From: Allantophomopsis cytisporea
Taxonomy: Eukaryota; Ascomycota; Leotiomycetes; Phacidiales; Phacidiaceae
Direction: 5' to 3'
NCBI GenBank assembly: GCA_024752435.1
Contig: CP103020.1
Span: 1,798,001 to 1,862,000, forward strand
Length of the DNA: 64,000 nt
A program made the position numbers and the translations under genes. Positions 33,659-44,560 of this stretch are shown here, piece after piece; the stretch's first letter is position 1; every line of letters starts with the position of its first letter. The notes under the pieces are model-generated. The model saw only the letters and a program-made list of their open reading frames with translations, was not told the DNA's origin and searched no databases.

Positions 33659-34607
33659 TGTGAAGGTTAGGATATGGAAGTGGAATTAAAGATTCTTGGA
33701 TGATTAGATGGTAGTGTAGCTTGAGTGTTTATATCTGAAGGATGCGTGAGTAATCGGTCCATTATCATTATCATTATCATTATCATAATCATTATCGTTG
33801 TCATTATTATTGCGCCGCGCGGGCAATGATTGGATATATATGCATGTTCACGGATGTGATAGGTCGTCTTGTGTGGATATACTAAGCACGTACAAATGAA
33901 AGTAAAGAAACAGTGTCTATCTTAATGAGTATTTAACCACGATCAATCTTTTATTTACCCAGGATTGGTATCTGATTATCCTGGAGCACATTGAAAGAGG
34001 ACATGACATGACGTCGGACGATTGCATGCTGAATAAGAATAGATCGATAATGTATAGGCTCTCAAAGTTCTTACGCATGAGTATATGTGTAGGTTATGCG
34101 TCTTTACACATAAAGTCTGATGGTATTATGATAGAAATAAACCTTCCATTCCAAATCTAACCTGATCTCTTCGGAAGTCCGAAGTGGCCGGCCCCAATTG
34201 AGATGAGATCAGAGCAGTAGAGTGCGGGCACTTGTCGATAACGAAGCTTACTCCTCTTATCGCTATGGAAGGTGGGGGATTCTCATTTATACATGCATTT
34301 AGACGACACACGACATCACCCGTACCTGATAATAGTTTGTATCAGCCAATCCATAGAACTACAACTATCACGGCTCACGGCATCTCAAAATCGTGCGCGG
34401 CGATAGGTGAATTGAGAGAATTCCCGACTTGTAATTTCAAAGACATTACTGCATGGTTCCTTTGATCTATTCTACGTGACTTAATTGGAACGAGTGGGGT
34501 TGCCACCTTATACACATTGTGCACGAGATACTCTTTCACTTCTGTTGTCCATCAACAATTTCCTCATAATCGCAAGTTTCATTGGATTACTTATCGTCGT
34601 CGCCAAA
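33659..34607. promoter_or_regulatory. Shared divergent promoter, PuuE-like and amidase genes
   Basis: About 950 bp between divergent starts. Besides the tandem TGATAA array at 33761-33797, single HGATAR sites (the consensus of AreA/NIT2 GATA factors) are seen near 33857 (TGATAG), 34233 (CGATAA), 34326 (TGATAA) and 34401 (CGATAG). This suggests nitrogen-metabolite control of both genes. Confidence 0.5.
33761..33797 (-). repeat. Tandem TGATAA array (GATA-factor sites)
   Basis: Plus strand reads ATTATC repeated. On the minus strand this is four TGATAA units plus one CGATAA, each matching HGATAR. It lies 100-140 bp upstream of the PuuE-like start, on its sense strand. Confidence 0.75.
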
Positions 34608-36541
34608 ATGTCAGTCTTCTCTCTCGAGACACGGAAAGACAACCCAGTCACGACAGCAGATGTTGACCGTCTGTGCGCCTCGATAAATGTGTCTATCCCA
34701 GATTCTGAAAAGGAAGAATATCGCACTCTTCTAGCAGTCTATCATGAATCTGCGGAGAGTCTGATGGCAATTCCAGGTTAATTCGCCCAGATCGCAGTTG
34801 TCAAAGCATGAAATTCTAATACGGTGCAGATTACGTCCTACCTACTGACGAGGAGAGATTTCCCCGAGAAAACGTGCATCTTGCTACACCTAAAGAAAAC
34901 GGGCTCGGCGCTTGGGCTTGGAAATGTAGAATCAAAGACAAGCATCGAAATGATGGGATCTTGAGCGGCAAGACTTTGGCCATCAAGGATTGTATAGCTA
35001 TAAAGGGTGTGCCATTTCTGCTTGGGACCGACATGATCAAGGATTATATTCCTGTAAGTCAATAGTTTGCCTAAAAACCGACGAAGTATTCAACTGACAA
35101 TATTTAGCAACAAGATGCAACGGTTATTACAAGGATTCTGGAAGCTGGAGGCACTATCCTGGGAAGAAGTGTGTGTGAGAATATGTGTCACAGCGCAACG
35201 AGTCACAGTGCAGCTTCTGGTGTAGTGCATAACCCATTTGCAAAAGGTTACAGCTCAGGAGGTAGTTCAAGTGGAAGCGGAGCGTTAGTAGCCTGTGGTG
35301 AGGTAGACATGGCAATTGGCGCCGATCAAGGAGGAAGCATCCGTGTGGTACGTCCCATCTTCCCTCAGCTTGACCCAGCTAACAACTCCAAGCCAGCAGG
35401 ATGGTGCGGTATCTACGGCATGAAGCCAACATTTGGTCTGATCCCATTCACAGGCTGCGCAAGGTCAGCCACCATCACAACCAAGAGCAGCACCAATCTA
35501 ATCTGTTTAGCAACGAACCTACAAACGACCACCTGGGCCCTATGACGGGCACTCTGATTGAGAATGCCCTCCTTCTGCAAGCAATTGCAGGAACTGACAT
35601 GATCGACGACCGCTCCTACGGAGCACCACCACCCTCCCAGATCCCAAAATACTACGACGAATTGCTTGCGCATCCATACCCGCGTTCCCTCATTGGCGTT
35701 AAGATCGGCATTCTCAAAGAGTCCCTCGACATGCCAGGTATGGATCCGCGAGTGCGGGACATGTTCCTGGCCACGACGCGCAAGTTCGCTGAATTAGGTG
35801 CTACCGTCGAGGAGGTCAGCATTCCGTTTCATAAGCACGGTGCGGCGATCTGGACTGGGATCAGCAAGGCTGGCGGTGCGTTGAACAAGATGGGACAGGG
35901 CTTTGGAAGACGTGGGTATGTGCTTAATGATTTGGGGAAGAAGCTGTGGCCGTTGAGTCAGGAGAGTTGGGAGAAGGCTTATCCTAGGTATGTCAGAACG
36001 TCTTCCTTATCCGTATCCTTTCCTTACATGGAACTATGCGGAAGGAAGGAGGCCACGCAGTGGCAAGTGAAGAGATACTGATCTTTCCAGCACCAAGAAC
36101 ATCTACCTAAACGGCCTCTACGCCCGTGAAAAATTCCCGGGTCTCTTGGGACATGCGACAAACCTGTCCTTACAACTTCGACACGCATATGATGCTGCGC
36201 TGGAGAAATACGACGTCCTTATGCTGCCAAACCTGCCATATATCGCGAACTCACACGCAAAAGTAGGCGCAGAATCAACCCCATTAGATCTCCTCGGCAA
36301 GCAAGTAGGTCTGACGTCCAACACGGCGCCCTTCAATCAGAGTGGGCATCCAGTGCTGGCGATGCCGATCGGCATGCTAGAGATCCAGGAGGGACATCTG
36401 AAAGGACAGGCGAGCTTGCCGGTTAGCATGCAGGTTGTGGGGAAGTGGTGGGATGAGAGTATGGTGTATCGTGTTGGATATGCTTGGGAATTGAAGGGCG
36501 AGTGGGTGGGTCTGGCGGATCCTTGGAAGGCTACCAGATGA
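34608..36541 (+). CDS. Amidase signature family hydrolase
   Basis: Six exons, 34608-34776, 34830-35053, 35108-35347, 35393-35463, 35511-35987 and 36091-36541, give 543 residues, typical of fungal amidases. All junctions keep frame; the third was placed to give GGSIRVPAGWCG and the fourth GCASNEPTNDHLGPM, both family motifs. The Ser-Ser-Lys triad is complete: Lys in LAIKDCIAIKG (near 108), cis-Ser in YSSGGSSSGSG (near 184) and nucleophile Ser in GADQGGSIR (near 208). It hydrolyses C-N bonds of amides; the substrate is not readable from sequence. No signal peptide follows the chosen ATG. The divergent PuuE-like gene and GATA sites suggest a nitrogen catabolic role. Confidence 0.92.
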
Positions 36542-37357
36542 ATTGAGCGGTATGACCGTATATGTTATAACTCAGCCGCCGTGGGAGATCAGGAAGAATC
36601 GCCAGGAAAGTGATTAGAATTGAGATCTGAGAGGACTTGTGTATATATGGGAGACGCTTTCACTATGATGTATTTGTATATAGCTGATAACTCACCCATA
36701 CTAATTCTGGCATATAAATCATGATCGTTGGATGGACTTGATAGGACTACGAGAGCAGAAATTTCTGCATTCTCCAATCCTCTTACCAAAGCCAGAAGTT
36801 CATAGTTGATGCATGGGGCGCAATGAATAACTCATTATCGCTGTATTGACTATTTTTGATTTAGTATAATGACTGCAAATGCGCCTTTGTGTCATGGATG
36901 CCAACACACATTGTTTCCCAGAAATCTTACCACAACCTCACGATATCAGCTCAGAAGGTATTATGATGAAAATGGTACAATTGTACGAAGCATAGGGATG
37001 AAGAAAGTCGGTGGCAAGATCATACGAAGCGGGGTCTTTGTAAGCCGAGTTCTTGCGGAGTCGAAATTTGCTTCATACAAGGTGCAGGAATGGCCAACAT
37101 AGATATCTCGATATATTGAACCACAATGCCATTCGACATATCAAACAGAGGAAGCAAAGGATGTTATGTCCACATGTGCCAAGCACGACTCGGCATAAAC
37201 AAAGAGCATGCTGAAGGAGCCTGCCGGGCAGCATTTGTATTCATTGAGTTTACATTCCATCATCTAATATTGCTGTCTCAATCCCCAACGCCATCCATGC
37301 ATAGAATACAATTGCAACGAAGACACCCCAATAATCAACAGGTATGTATCCAGTCCG
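36542..37357. other. Intergenic spacer
   Basis: About 800 bp between two genes that converge. A 77-codon ATG frame at 36869-37102 (+) has one CxxC but no recognisable family. Otherwise nothing is seen. Confidence 0.45.
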
Positions 37358-40300
37358 TTATTGCTTCACTGCCGTCGCCGCCGCCATAGCCGTAGCTGGT
37401 CCTGGCCCCGGTGCAGCCAATTTGGGTCCTTGTGCCGTCTTCTCAGATCGCTCTCCTTTGACTCTATCTCTATCTTTATCTCCTCTCGCCTTCCCTCTAC
37501 CCTTGCCTCTCGTACTCTTACCTTCGACCGCATGAGCATTCGTGTTCGCACTTGCACTGCCACTTTGATCTGCATTTGAGGCCCCATTTCCATTACCTTT
37601 CACACCCGTATTCGCCTTCCCGCCCCTCCCCCTTCCACCCTTCTTCTCTCCTCTCTTACCTTTCTCCTTTTCACTATCTTTCCTCTCCCCTCTGCCCATC
37701 TGTCGCTCCTCCTCCTCCCTAATCCGTCGACTCTCACAATCCCACCACTCCTGAAACGCCTGCTCTTCCTGAATCTCACTCAGACTCCTTTTCGCAACCG
37801 CCTCCTTCCTAAGCTGTGCAGCAATACGCTGCTGCTCGATGATCTCAGACAACGAAAGCTGCAGTGCGGGCTCAGAGGCGGCGTCCTCACTTGTTTTATA
37901 GGATTTCGAGTGAGGAAGGAGTGGAGTATCGTCTGTTGTTTTGTAGGACTTTGAGTGAGGTAGATTGGGAGCTGGGCTTGGTGCAGAGGCCTGCGGAAGT
38001 GCAACCAATGGCCTCGAAGGTCTAGCCTGGCCTGCGTACCTAGTATCAGGCGACGCAGTACGGCGTGCGGTGAGAGCAGGTAGAACGGACTTTGCAGGCG
38101 CTGACACTGGTGCAGATACCGGAGCAGCATTTTTGCCCTCACCAAGGACTTCCTTCAAACTCGTCTTCGCCCCAGCCTTCGGAATCTGCCACGGCGAACT
38201 GGACCCTGCCTTCTCGGGCGTCGATTTCTCCGCCTGAAGCGCGAGCTGGAGAGCTTGCTGTTGTTGTTTCTTGCGTTCCTTCTGAGAAAGCTTGGTAGGC
38301 TCATGAGCCTGCTTCTGGGCGGAAAGAGAGGCCGAAAGGCTGGACTGGCGGTTCGAAGATGTCGAAGCCATGATCTGCTTCATGTCGAGCTTGGTGGCGG
38401 AGATGACAGGCGCAGACCAGGGCTTGGCATCTGATGCAGGACTCGTGTTCGCCGCTGAAGACTGCGCTATAGGTGATGGGAAGACAGGCGAAGCTCTAGG
38501 TGAGGTCGCTTCGCTGGCTATATTCTTGCCCTTTGCGTCGAGCCAAGGACTGAGACCGTCTGATGCAGTGGCCACAAGATTTGTCGAGCTGCCTTTACGG
38601 CTGCTCTTCCAGTCCAGAGAGCGTGGTGTTGCAGGCGATGTTCCAAGTGCAAGGGAGTCTTCTTCATCCATGTCGAACATAAGATCATTGTGTGAGTCTT
38701 TTGGCTGGATCGAGGGACTGAAAGGCGCATTCACATGTGCTTTTGACTTTCGTCGGGCCTTGTCTTGGGACGGGGAGGAGGACATGATGTCTTCCAGACT
38801 TCCTACTCGCGCTTTATATGAAGACGATAGCTGGTGGTTGTCATCTCGCATATTGGCTCGGAAAGCTATGTCCCGAACCATGCGTTGACGTTCTTCGAGA
38901 AGTTCCTCTGCAAGCGCAGGGTCATTCTCCAGGAGCAATAGTTCTGCACGGCCGCTCTTAGAAAAGGGGAGACAGTTGAGCTGATTGGCTCGCACGACCT
39001 CATCAAGTTCGAGAAGGAGGTCTTCGTCAAGATCATCAAGAAGATGGTTTTCAAGCACTGTTTCCAATTGTAAACACAGATACTCAAGTCCAGCATCTTT
39101 GAACTCAGTGACAGAGCAGGGAGACACAATGTTCAGAAGTTGGCACACATTCCGAGTCGTAACGAAGCGTCCAATCATCTGCTGGCAGATCTGGGATAAT
39201 CTGTCTAACATCAGTTCGTTGGCAACAGCCATGACATCCATGACAATGTCGCAGAACTCATCGATATCCGCGGCGACAATATCATCGAAAAGCTCTTTTC
39301 CGACATCGGCATATAAGTACCGCAACACGAGTTGAAAGACCGATGGTTCGATATGCCTTAAGTCAATACGGACAGGCTCGGAATCATTTTCTCGGCGCCC
39401 AGCAAGCCAAAGGCCTCCAGCTCGTCCATTGAAAAGACCTTCGAAGAATGGACAACGTTGACGTAAAAGCTGGCTATGTACTTGCATCTCAGCATCATCG
39501 TCAAGCTCCAAAATGGCGTCCCCATCTTCGAAGAAAGTAGGGTCCTTGATCGCTGCGGCCATATCAACGTGAAGATAATGCTCGGGTTGAGCCATTAAGC
39601 GCACTGAATATTCGAGTTTTGACATTTCAAGCCTCGTAGCCGTTTTCAGCAACTCACTGCGTATTTGTCTGTATCGGAAAGCGAATTTTGGCATATGACT
39701 AGTGAAAGCCCAGACTTCAACGACTGAGTCAGTGTACACATACATAGCAAGGTTGATAAGCGTGATAAAATCCAGGCCCTGAAATACAAGTTTCGTTCTT
39801 CCACTGCCAGTGTTTGTGATACTGAGGAAATCCGGCGACTGATATTCACCTTGTTGTCGGTAAATATCAAATGCCTGCCTCAAAGTTGAACTGCGCGCAG
39901 CAAGCATAAATCCATGAACAGGTACGGAAATGTCTGACAAGCTCGAGCATAGATCAACATCGTAGCCATCGAGGTCGACCAAATGACTTCGAAAATGGCG
40001 TTCCACATCCGCCTCCAAATCAGGCGATACAAGTACAGCTCTCTTTAATGGATCGAAGTGTTCTTTAGAGATAGCAGGTGCCCAAAATTTGTTCCGATTG
40101 GTGTCATCTTCCATCTTCAGCTCGGATGGCTCGAGGTCCTTCAAACTGAATAGTGGTGCGACATCCTTCCAGAGATGCTGCTCATCAATCAAGATCTGCG
40201 ACTTAGTGACATCGGCATCCTTTCTGATAGCAGCGTATGCACCGAAAGCATTGCAGCGAACGGCCGCAACTTTAGTTAGACCGCCAACTCGTTGGAACTT

Positions 40301-42262
40301 GTAGTCTTTCTGCTTGTATTCGCTCCTGCGATTTCCATGCGTATCCTGGATCTTCGCTCTCTTGACACGACGCCATACAGCACCAGCTTTAGTACAGATG
40401 ATCACTGAGCCATGTTCAGCCACACCGACTGACTTGATACCATCCCAATTCCCCTTCCGTAACGACCAAATGCGTTGTGGCTGTGAGAGTGCGTTGCGGA
40501 TTTTAGAAGGGTTGGTTGTTGATGTAGCTGATTGGCCTTCAAGCTTCTGACTAACACTGAGAGTGAAGAGATCACCTCGACTCGATACAGCAGCAATAGT
40601 ATCTCCACCAGCAGTAATCTGCGAGATGTGATTTGGCACAGCATCGTAGCGGGTCGTTAACGTAGATCTATTCATGAAGTAGTTGCTGAATGACTCCTCA
40701 AGGTCGAATTTGACGTTGATGTGGCCGTAGTGACTGAAAACAAAAACAGCATGATTTGCTAGAAGTACAACGGTAGCTCGGTCGATAGCAGAAACGGCTT
40801 TTATTTGCGACGAGAAAAGCGACGCAGCTACCCTTCGGGGTACTGTTTGCGCTTCAAGAGACCTAGCATCCGAGTCCATCAATCCAAGCTGTCCTTCGTT
40901 CTTCCCCCAGACGAAGAGGGCAGTTGTTGTATGTGCAACAGAATGTATAGCTGATGCAGCTACACCGATGATGACCTCCTTCTTCAAAGGCCCGAAGATC
41001 TGACGTGGTGATGACTGCACAGGCTCCTCGTCCTTCATGGCTGGTCGTGGCAGTGAATAGCCAAGTTGACCCCATGTGTTTGTACCCCAAGAGAAAACCT
41101 CGCCTTCAGGAGTAATAGCAAGAGTATGGTTTTGTCCCAGAGCAACAGACGAAACATGTTTGTTAGCCAAGGCACCGCCATCGAGACAGACATAGCTGAA
41201 TCTTGTCACTTCATCTCCAGTACCAAGCCTGCCGCCGGGGCCAAATCCACAGACATACAAGTTGGACTCTGGATCCGTGGTAAGGATCGCACTGTGTAGC
41301 TTCGACAAAGATACATCCTGAACGAGGATGGGTCGATTCTGTATCAGGGCCGGTAAATCCTCAACGTTACTCGGTCTGTTGTCTTCACTGTCTTGACCAT
41401 TCTGTGCTAGGTATTCCCGATAGAATCGATGAAGCAAATGATCTGGACGCTTGAGTGTGATTTTCTCCGGATATTGTCGGTCATCCTCGTCCCCAAAACC
41501 GAGTGTCAAGTTCTTGTTGCTACCGAAAGCAAAGAGCTCATCTCCCTCAATGTTGATGCTCGTTCCCAGATGTTCTCTTGTATTTGTGGTATTTCCCTCC
41601 TCATCCACGGTCTCATCGTCACTGTCATCCTCTTCATCGTCCTTCACTTGAGCTTTTGAATGTTCAAGTGTCCTTCGAGCAATCGTCGAATTGTAGACAT
41701 CGAAAGGACTGTTCCCCTCAAAATCCTTGATCTTGATCAACGAACCCGCTCGTAGGACTGAATTGCCACCGCCGTGCGCAGATGCGTCCTTCCAATCCCT
41801 GTCGACGATCGCCCGCGCAATCGTAACATTTCCAAAATACAGAGCCCGATGCAATGCAGTCCAGCCGTTTTCTACGTCTTGAATATATAGATCGATCGAA
41901 GGGTGTTGAATCAAGGCGTTCGCAAAGACGATTGCATTCTCAGCCGTCGATGAAGCAGCACGGTGCAAGAGCGTAAGACCGGCATGATCTCTGGCGTTGA
42001 TTTCCCTGGGCGAAATGGTATTTTGATTTCCCCTTGAGCCACCCGCATGCGCGGAGCTCTTCCGACTCTTCATGTTGTTTCGGGGGGAAGATGCGAGAGC
42101 ATTCCCAGCAGGACTGCCCACGGTGACGCCGGCAGAGCTGGGGTTGCCACCGAAAGGCCTCATAGGCGTATGTTGATGCTGGGCGCTGGAGCCATTCTCC
42201 AGGTGACGCCGGAATTTATCGACATTATCGTCATGATAATATCTCCAGAGAAGGTTACTCAT
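37358..42262 (-). CDS. Ankyrin-RCC1-BTB protein, IBtk-like
   Basis: An intronless frame of 1634 residues. Order: ankyrin repeats at about 88-190 (HAGLTLLHRAASS, NGWTALHRALYFGN); an acidic stretch; RCC1-type repeats from about 240 to 700 (ELFAFGSNKNLTLGFGD, VFSWGTNTWGQLGY, LFVWGKNEGQLGL); a first BTB/POZ domain near 764 (VPVHGFMLAARSS); and a second near 907 (MQVHSQLLRQRCPFFEGLF). The last 500 or so residues are disordered and charged, with LPHSKSYKT twice and a basic Lys/Arg/Gly-rich end. This is the layout of animal inhibitor of Bruton tyrosine kinase and fission yeast Btb3, which act as Cul3 ubiquitin-ligase adaptors. A Cul3 adaptor role is inferred from family. Confidence 0.9.
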   Translation of the reverse strand: MSNLLWRYYHDDNVDKFRRHLENGSSAQHQHTPMRPFGGNPSSAGVTVGSPAGNALASSPRNNMKSRKSSAHAGGSRGNQNTISPREINARDHAGLTLLHRAASSTAENAIVFANALIQHPSIDLYIQDVENGWTALHRALYFGNVTIARAIVDRDWKDASAHGGGNSVLRAGSLIKIKDFEGNSPFDVYNSTIARRTLEHSKAQVKDDEEDDSDDETVDEEGNTTNTREHLGTSINIEGDELFAFGSNKNLTLGFGDEDDRQYPEKITLKRPDHLLHRFYREYLAQNGQDSEDNRPSNVEDLPALIQNRPILVQDVSLSKLHSAILTTDPESNLYVCGFGPGGRLGTGDEVTRFSYVCLDGGALANKHVSSVALGQNHTLAITPEGEVFSWGTNTWGQLGYSLPRPAMKDEEPVQSSPRQIFGPLKKEVIIGVAASAIHSVAHTTTALFVWGKNEGQLGLMDSDARSLEAQTVPRRVAASLFSSQIKAVSAIDRATVVLLANHAVFVFSHYGHINVKFDLEESFSNYFMNRSTLTTRYDAVPNHISQITAGGDTIAAVSSRGDLFTLSVSQKLEGQSATSTTNPSKIRNALSQPQRIWSLRKGNWDGIKSVGVAEHGSVIICTKAGAVWRRVKRAKIQDTHGNRRSEYKQKDYKFQRVGGLTKVAAVRCNAFGAYAAIRKDADVTKSQILIDEQHLWKDVAPLFSLKDLEPSELKMEDDTNRNKFWAPAISKEHFDPLKRAVLVSPDLEADVERHFRSHLVDLDGYDVDLCSSLSDISVPVHGFMLAARSSTLRQAFDIYRQQGEYQSPDFLSITNTGSGRTKLVFQGLDFITLINLAMYVYTDSVVEVWAFTSHMPKFAFRYRQIRSELLKTATRLEMSKLEYSVRLMAQPEHYLHVDMAAAIKDPTFFEDGDAILELDDDAEMQVHSQLLRQRCPFFEGLFNGRAGGLWLAGRRENDSEPVRIDLRHIEPSVFQLVLRYLYADVGKELFDDIVAADIDEFCDIVMDVMAVANELMLDRLSQICQQMIGRFVTTRNVCQLLNIVSPCSVTEFKDAGLEYLCLQLETVLENHLLDDLDEDLLLELDEVVRANQLNCLPFSKSGRAELLLLENDPALAEELLEERQRMVRDIAFRANMRDDNHQLSSSYKARVGSLEDIMSSSPSQDKARRKSKAHVNAPFSPSIQPKDSHNDLMFDMDEEDSLALGTSPATPRSLDWKSSRKGSSTNLVATASDGLSPWLDAKGKNIASEATSPRASPVFPSPIAQSSAANTSPASDAKPWSAPVISATKLDMKQIMASTSSNRQSSLSASLSAQKQAHEPTKLSQKERKKQQQQALQLALQAEKSTPEKAGSSSPWQIPKAGAKTSLKEVLGEGKNAAPVSAPVSAPAKSVLPALTARRTASPDTRYAGQARPSRPLVALPQASAPSPAPNLPHSKSYKTTDDTPLLPHSKSYKTSEDAASEPALQLSLSEIIEQQRIAAQLRKEAVAKRSLSEIQEEQAFQEWWDCESRRIREEEERQMGRGERKDSEKEKGKRGEKKGGRGRGGKANTGVKGNGNGASNADQSGSASANTNAHAVEGKSTRGKGRGKARGDKDRDRVKGERSEKTAQGPKLAAPGPGPATAMAAATAVKQ

Positions 42263-44560
42263 GTGTCGTGGAGTGGGTGGCGATGGAAGATCTTCCTATC
42301 GCCTTGCTTGCACCTCGCTGTGGCCTCGCGGGGTCACGGCGTCTTTAAAGGTGTAGAAAGCGCAGGAAGTCTTTTGGAAGTGTGAAAAGGATATTGGCCG
42401 TTAGGGCTAGCTTGCGCGATCAAATCGACGGGGTCGGGTTGGCGGTCAGCGTCGTGATGGTGTTGTGTCGTGGAGGGGCAATTTTTGGGGATGACGCCGT
42501 GATAACACTCTCGTCGCGAAGCTGATGACTAGCTAGAGCTGTGCTTGAAGTTGGTGGGCGACACAAGAACAATTCACTTGCGCATAAAATAAGGAGAGGG
42601 TTAAAAGTTAAACTCGAAGTTCAAGAAAGTTGTCAGGGTATCTCACGAAAGTCAATAAGTATTTGTTGCAAGGGAAGGAAGTTATTAGAATGGGATACTG
42701 TGTACTCTGACCGGACTGTATGATCTCACGGATTGACTCCGATGACTCTCGCGAGTATCTTGAACACCTAGCCAATCAGCATCGCTGATATGGCCATACC
42801 CCGTACAAAAGTCCCGATAGTGGCTCAGCACATTATACTTTCACTTTTCATAAGCAAAGTCACGCGGAAGACATACACAATTGTCACAACGCGATGAGGT
42901 AGGTCTTTGATCAATGAAGGGGACTTGCTTCAGGGTATAATCACTTCCGTTCGATTAATCTCCACAAAATATCGACACAGCTCAAGCCGTCCGGGGAAAG
43001 GAAGATCAGTATGTGGGGTACATACCGATGCATGTTGTGCACTCCTTGAACCCAACATGAACAGTAATTGCCTGCTGTATTTGCTTGAGGGTCTGTTTGT
43101 ACGAGCGGACTGTATACCCACCTATATTTATGTGCAAGACATATTCTATATACAAGAGGCCCCTTAGCGCAGGGATGTGGACAGTTATCAGAGCCGAAAC
43201 AAAAGACTCCCACATACCGAGTAACGACATCGAAGACCGAGTGATTGAAGAGATAAGCTGATCAGAAAGCACCTTGTGAAGCGTCTTACATGTCGTGTCC
43301 TCACAGAATGGAGGACCTCGTATGATAAACAGCTACAACTGCAACACACGTCCCTGAATAACAAACTGCCTTACCTTGTGAGTAACACATCAGATTAAAA
43401 TTTCCCCAGGAAATAAAGATCGCACTTTATATCGATCACCACCACGCAGTTTCCGGCGCTTTACTTCAAGAAAATGATGACGCCTAAGTTATGGCCGATT
43501 TTGAAATCTGGACCAAATCCAAAGTTCCAGAGACCGAAGACTTCTCGAATATTTATGGCGATCATGAAACCATTGCAGAGAACAGTTGGCAACAAAGATG
43601 CTTATGAAGTGAATCAAAGAGCCTCCTAATGGTTGAATAGTACCTCTTGCGAATGGTAGGATCTATTGTCAATTTCTTCTACCTTCTCTTTCTTCCTGTT
43701 TCCGGGAGAGAAGCGTCAGTTGAAATTAGTTGATAGACTATTTTTCTTCTACAAGATTTCGTAACTGAAAACTCCAAAAACAGATAAAAATGTTCTAGTC
43801 ATCAAGACTAAACTCCGTATAAACGGCTTCTCTTCAGCTGCCAGCCTGTTAATCCAAGGAACTCAGTATAGCAGACATCACCGATTTGCAAGCCATTTCC
43901 ACAAGGACTTCCAGCTTGTCATAGCATATTTTACATCTTCCATCGCAAGCGAAGACTAAACAGCGATACCAAAACTCTCAGGTTTCGATCCAAGAGTTGA
44001 TCGGTCTGGTATGAGACATCCGTCTTGGGCTCACTCGCTCAAACTATAGGCCACAGACATCGAAATTGGGGACGGGATGGAAGTGAGAGATTTATCACGA
44101 CTATAGCTGAAGGCTTCCGTCTCATATATGTCTTTCTTGTTCAGCAATAATTCTCGGGTCTTAATTATAGATTTCAATCGATGAACTTATCTCCGTCTTC
44201 TCTATTGATGAGTTCCAAAATGGTGGTAGGAGCTGACTTTGTAATCGAAGCTGTTGGGAACATCTAATATATTAATATATGTGTTCGGCATGAATAGACA
44301 ACTAATCCAACAACTTGGCCTCCATCTTGTCAAAAGATTTTATGTTGCGCGGTTCTTCAGCCTGGTTTACATGCACGTATTACTACCCTTGCAAAAAGTC
44401 GCCATGTTGTGTGGCTCTGTATATTCGCTTGTTGACCACCTCAGCCTCGAATGCGATTACTGAAGTTGAAGGTGATCTGTCTGAATTATCACAAACTGAA
44501 AGTCTTTCGCATTGATGCTACGGGAGTCTACGCTGACAGATATATGTCATAACCTTTGTC
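42263..44560. other. Intergenic interval between divergent genes
   Basis: About 2.3 kb between the IBtk-like start (leftwards) and the NLR start (rightwards). No supported gene. It should hold both promoters. Confidence 0.45.

Noticed and set aside
36869..37102. 77-codon frame with one CxxC
   Set aside because: Too short, only one Cys pair and no family resemblance.
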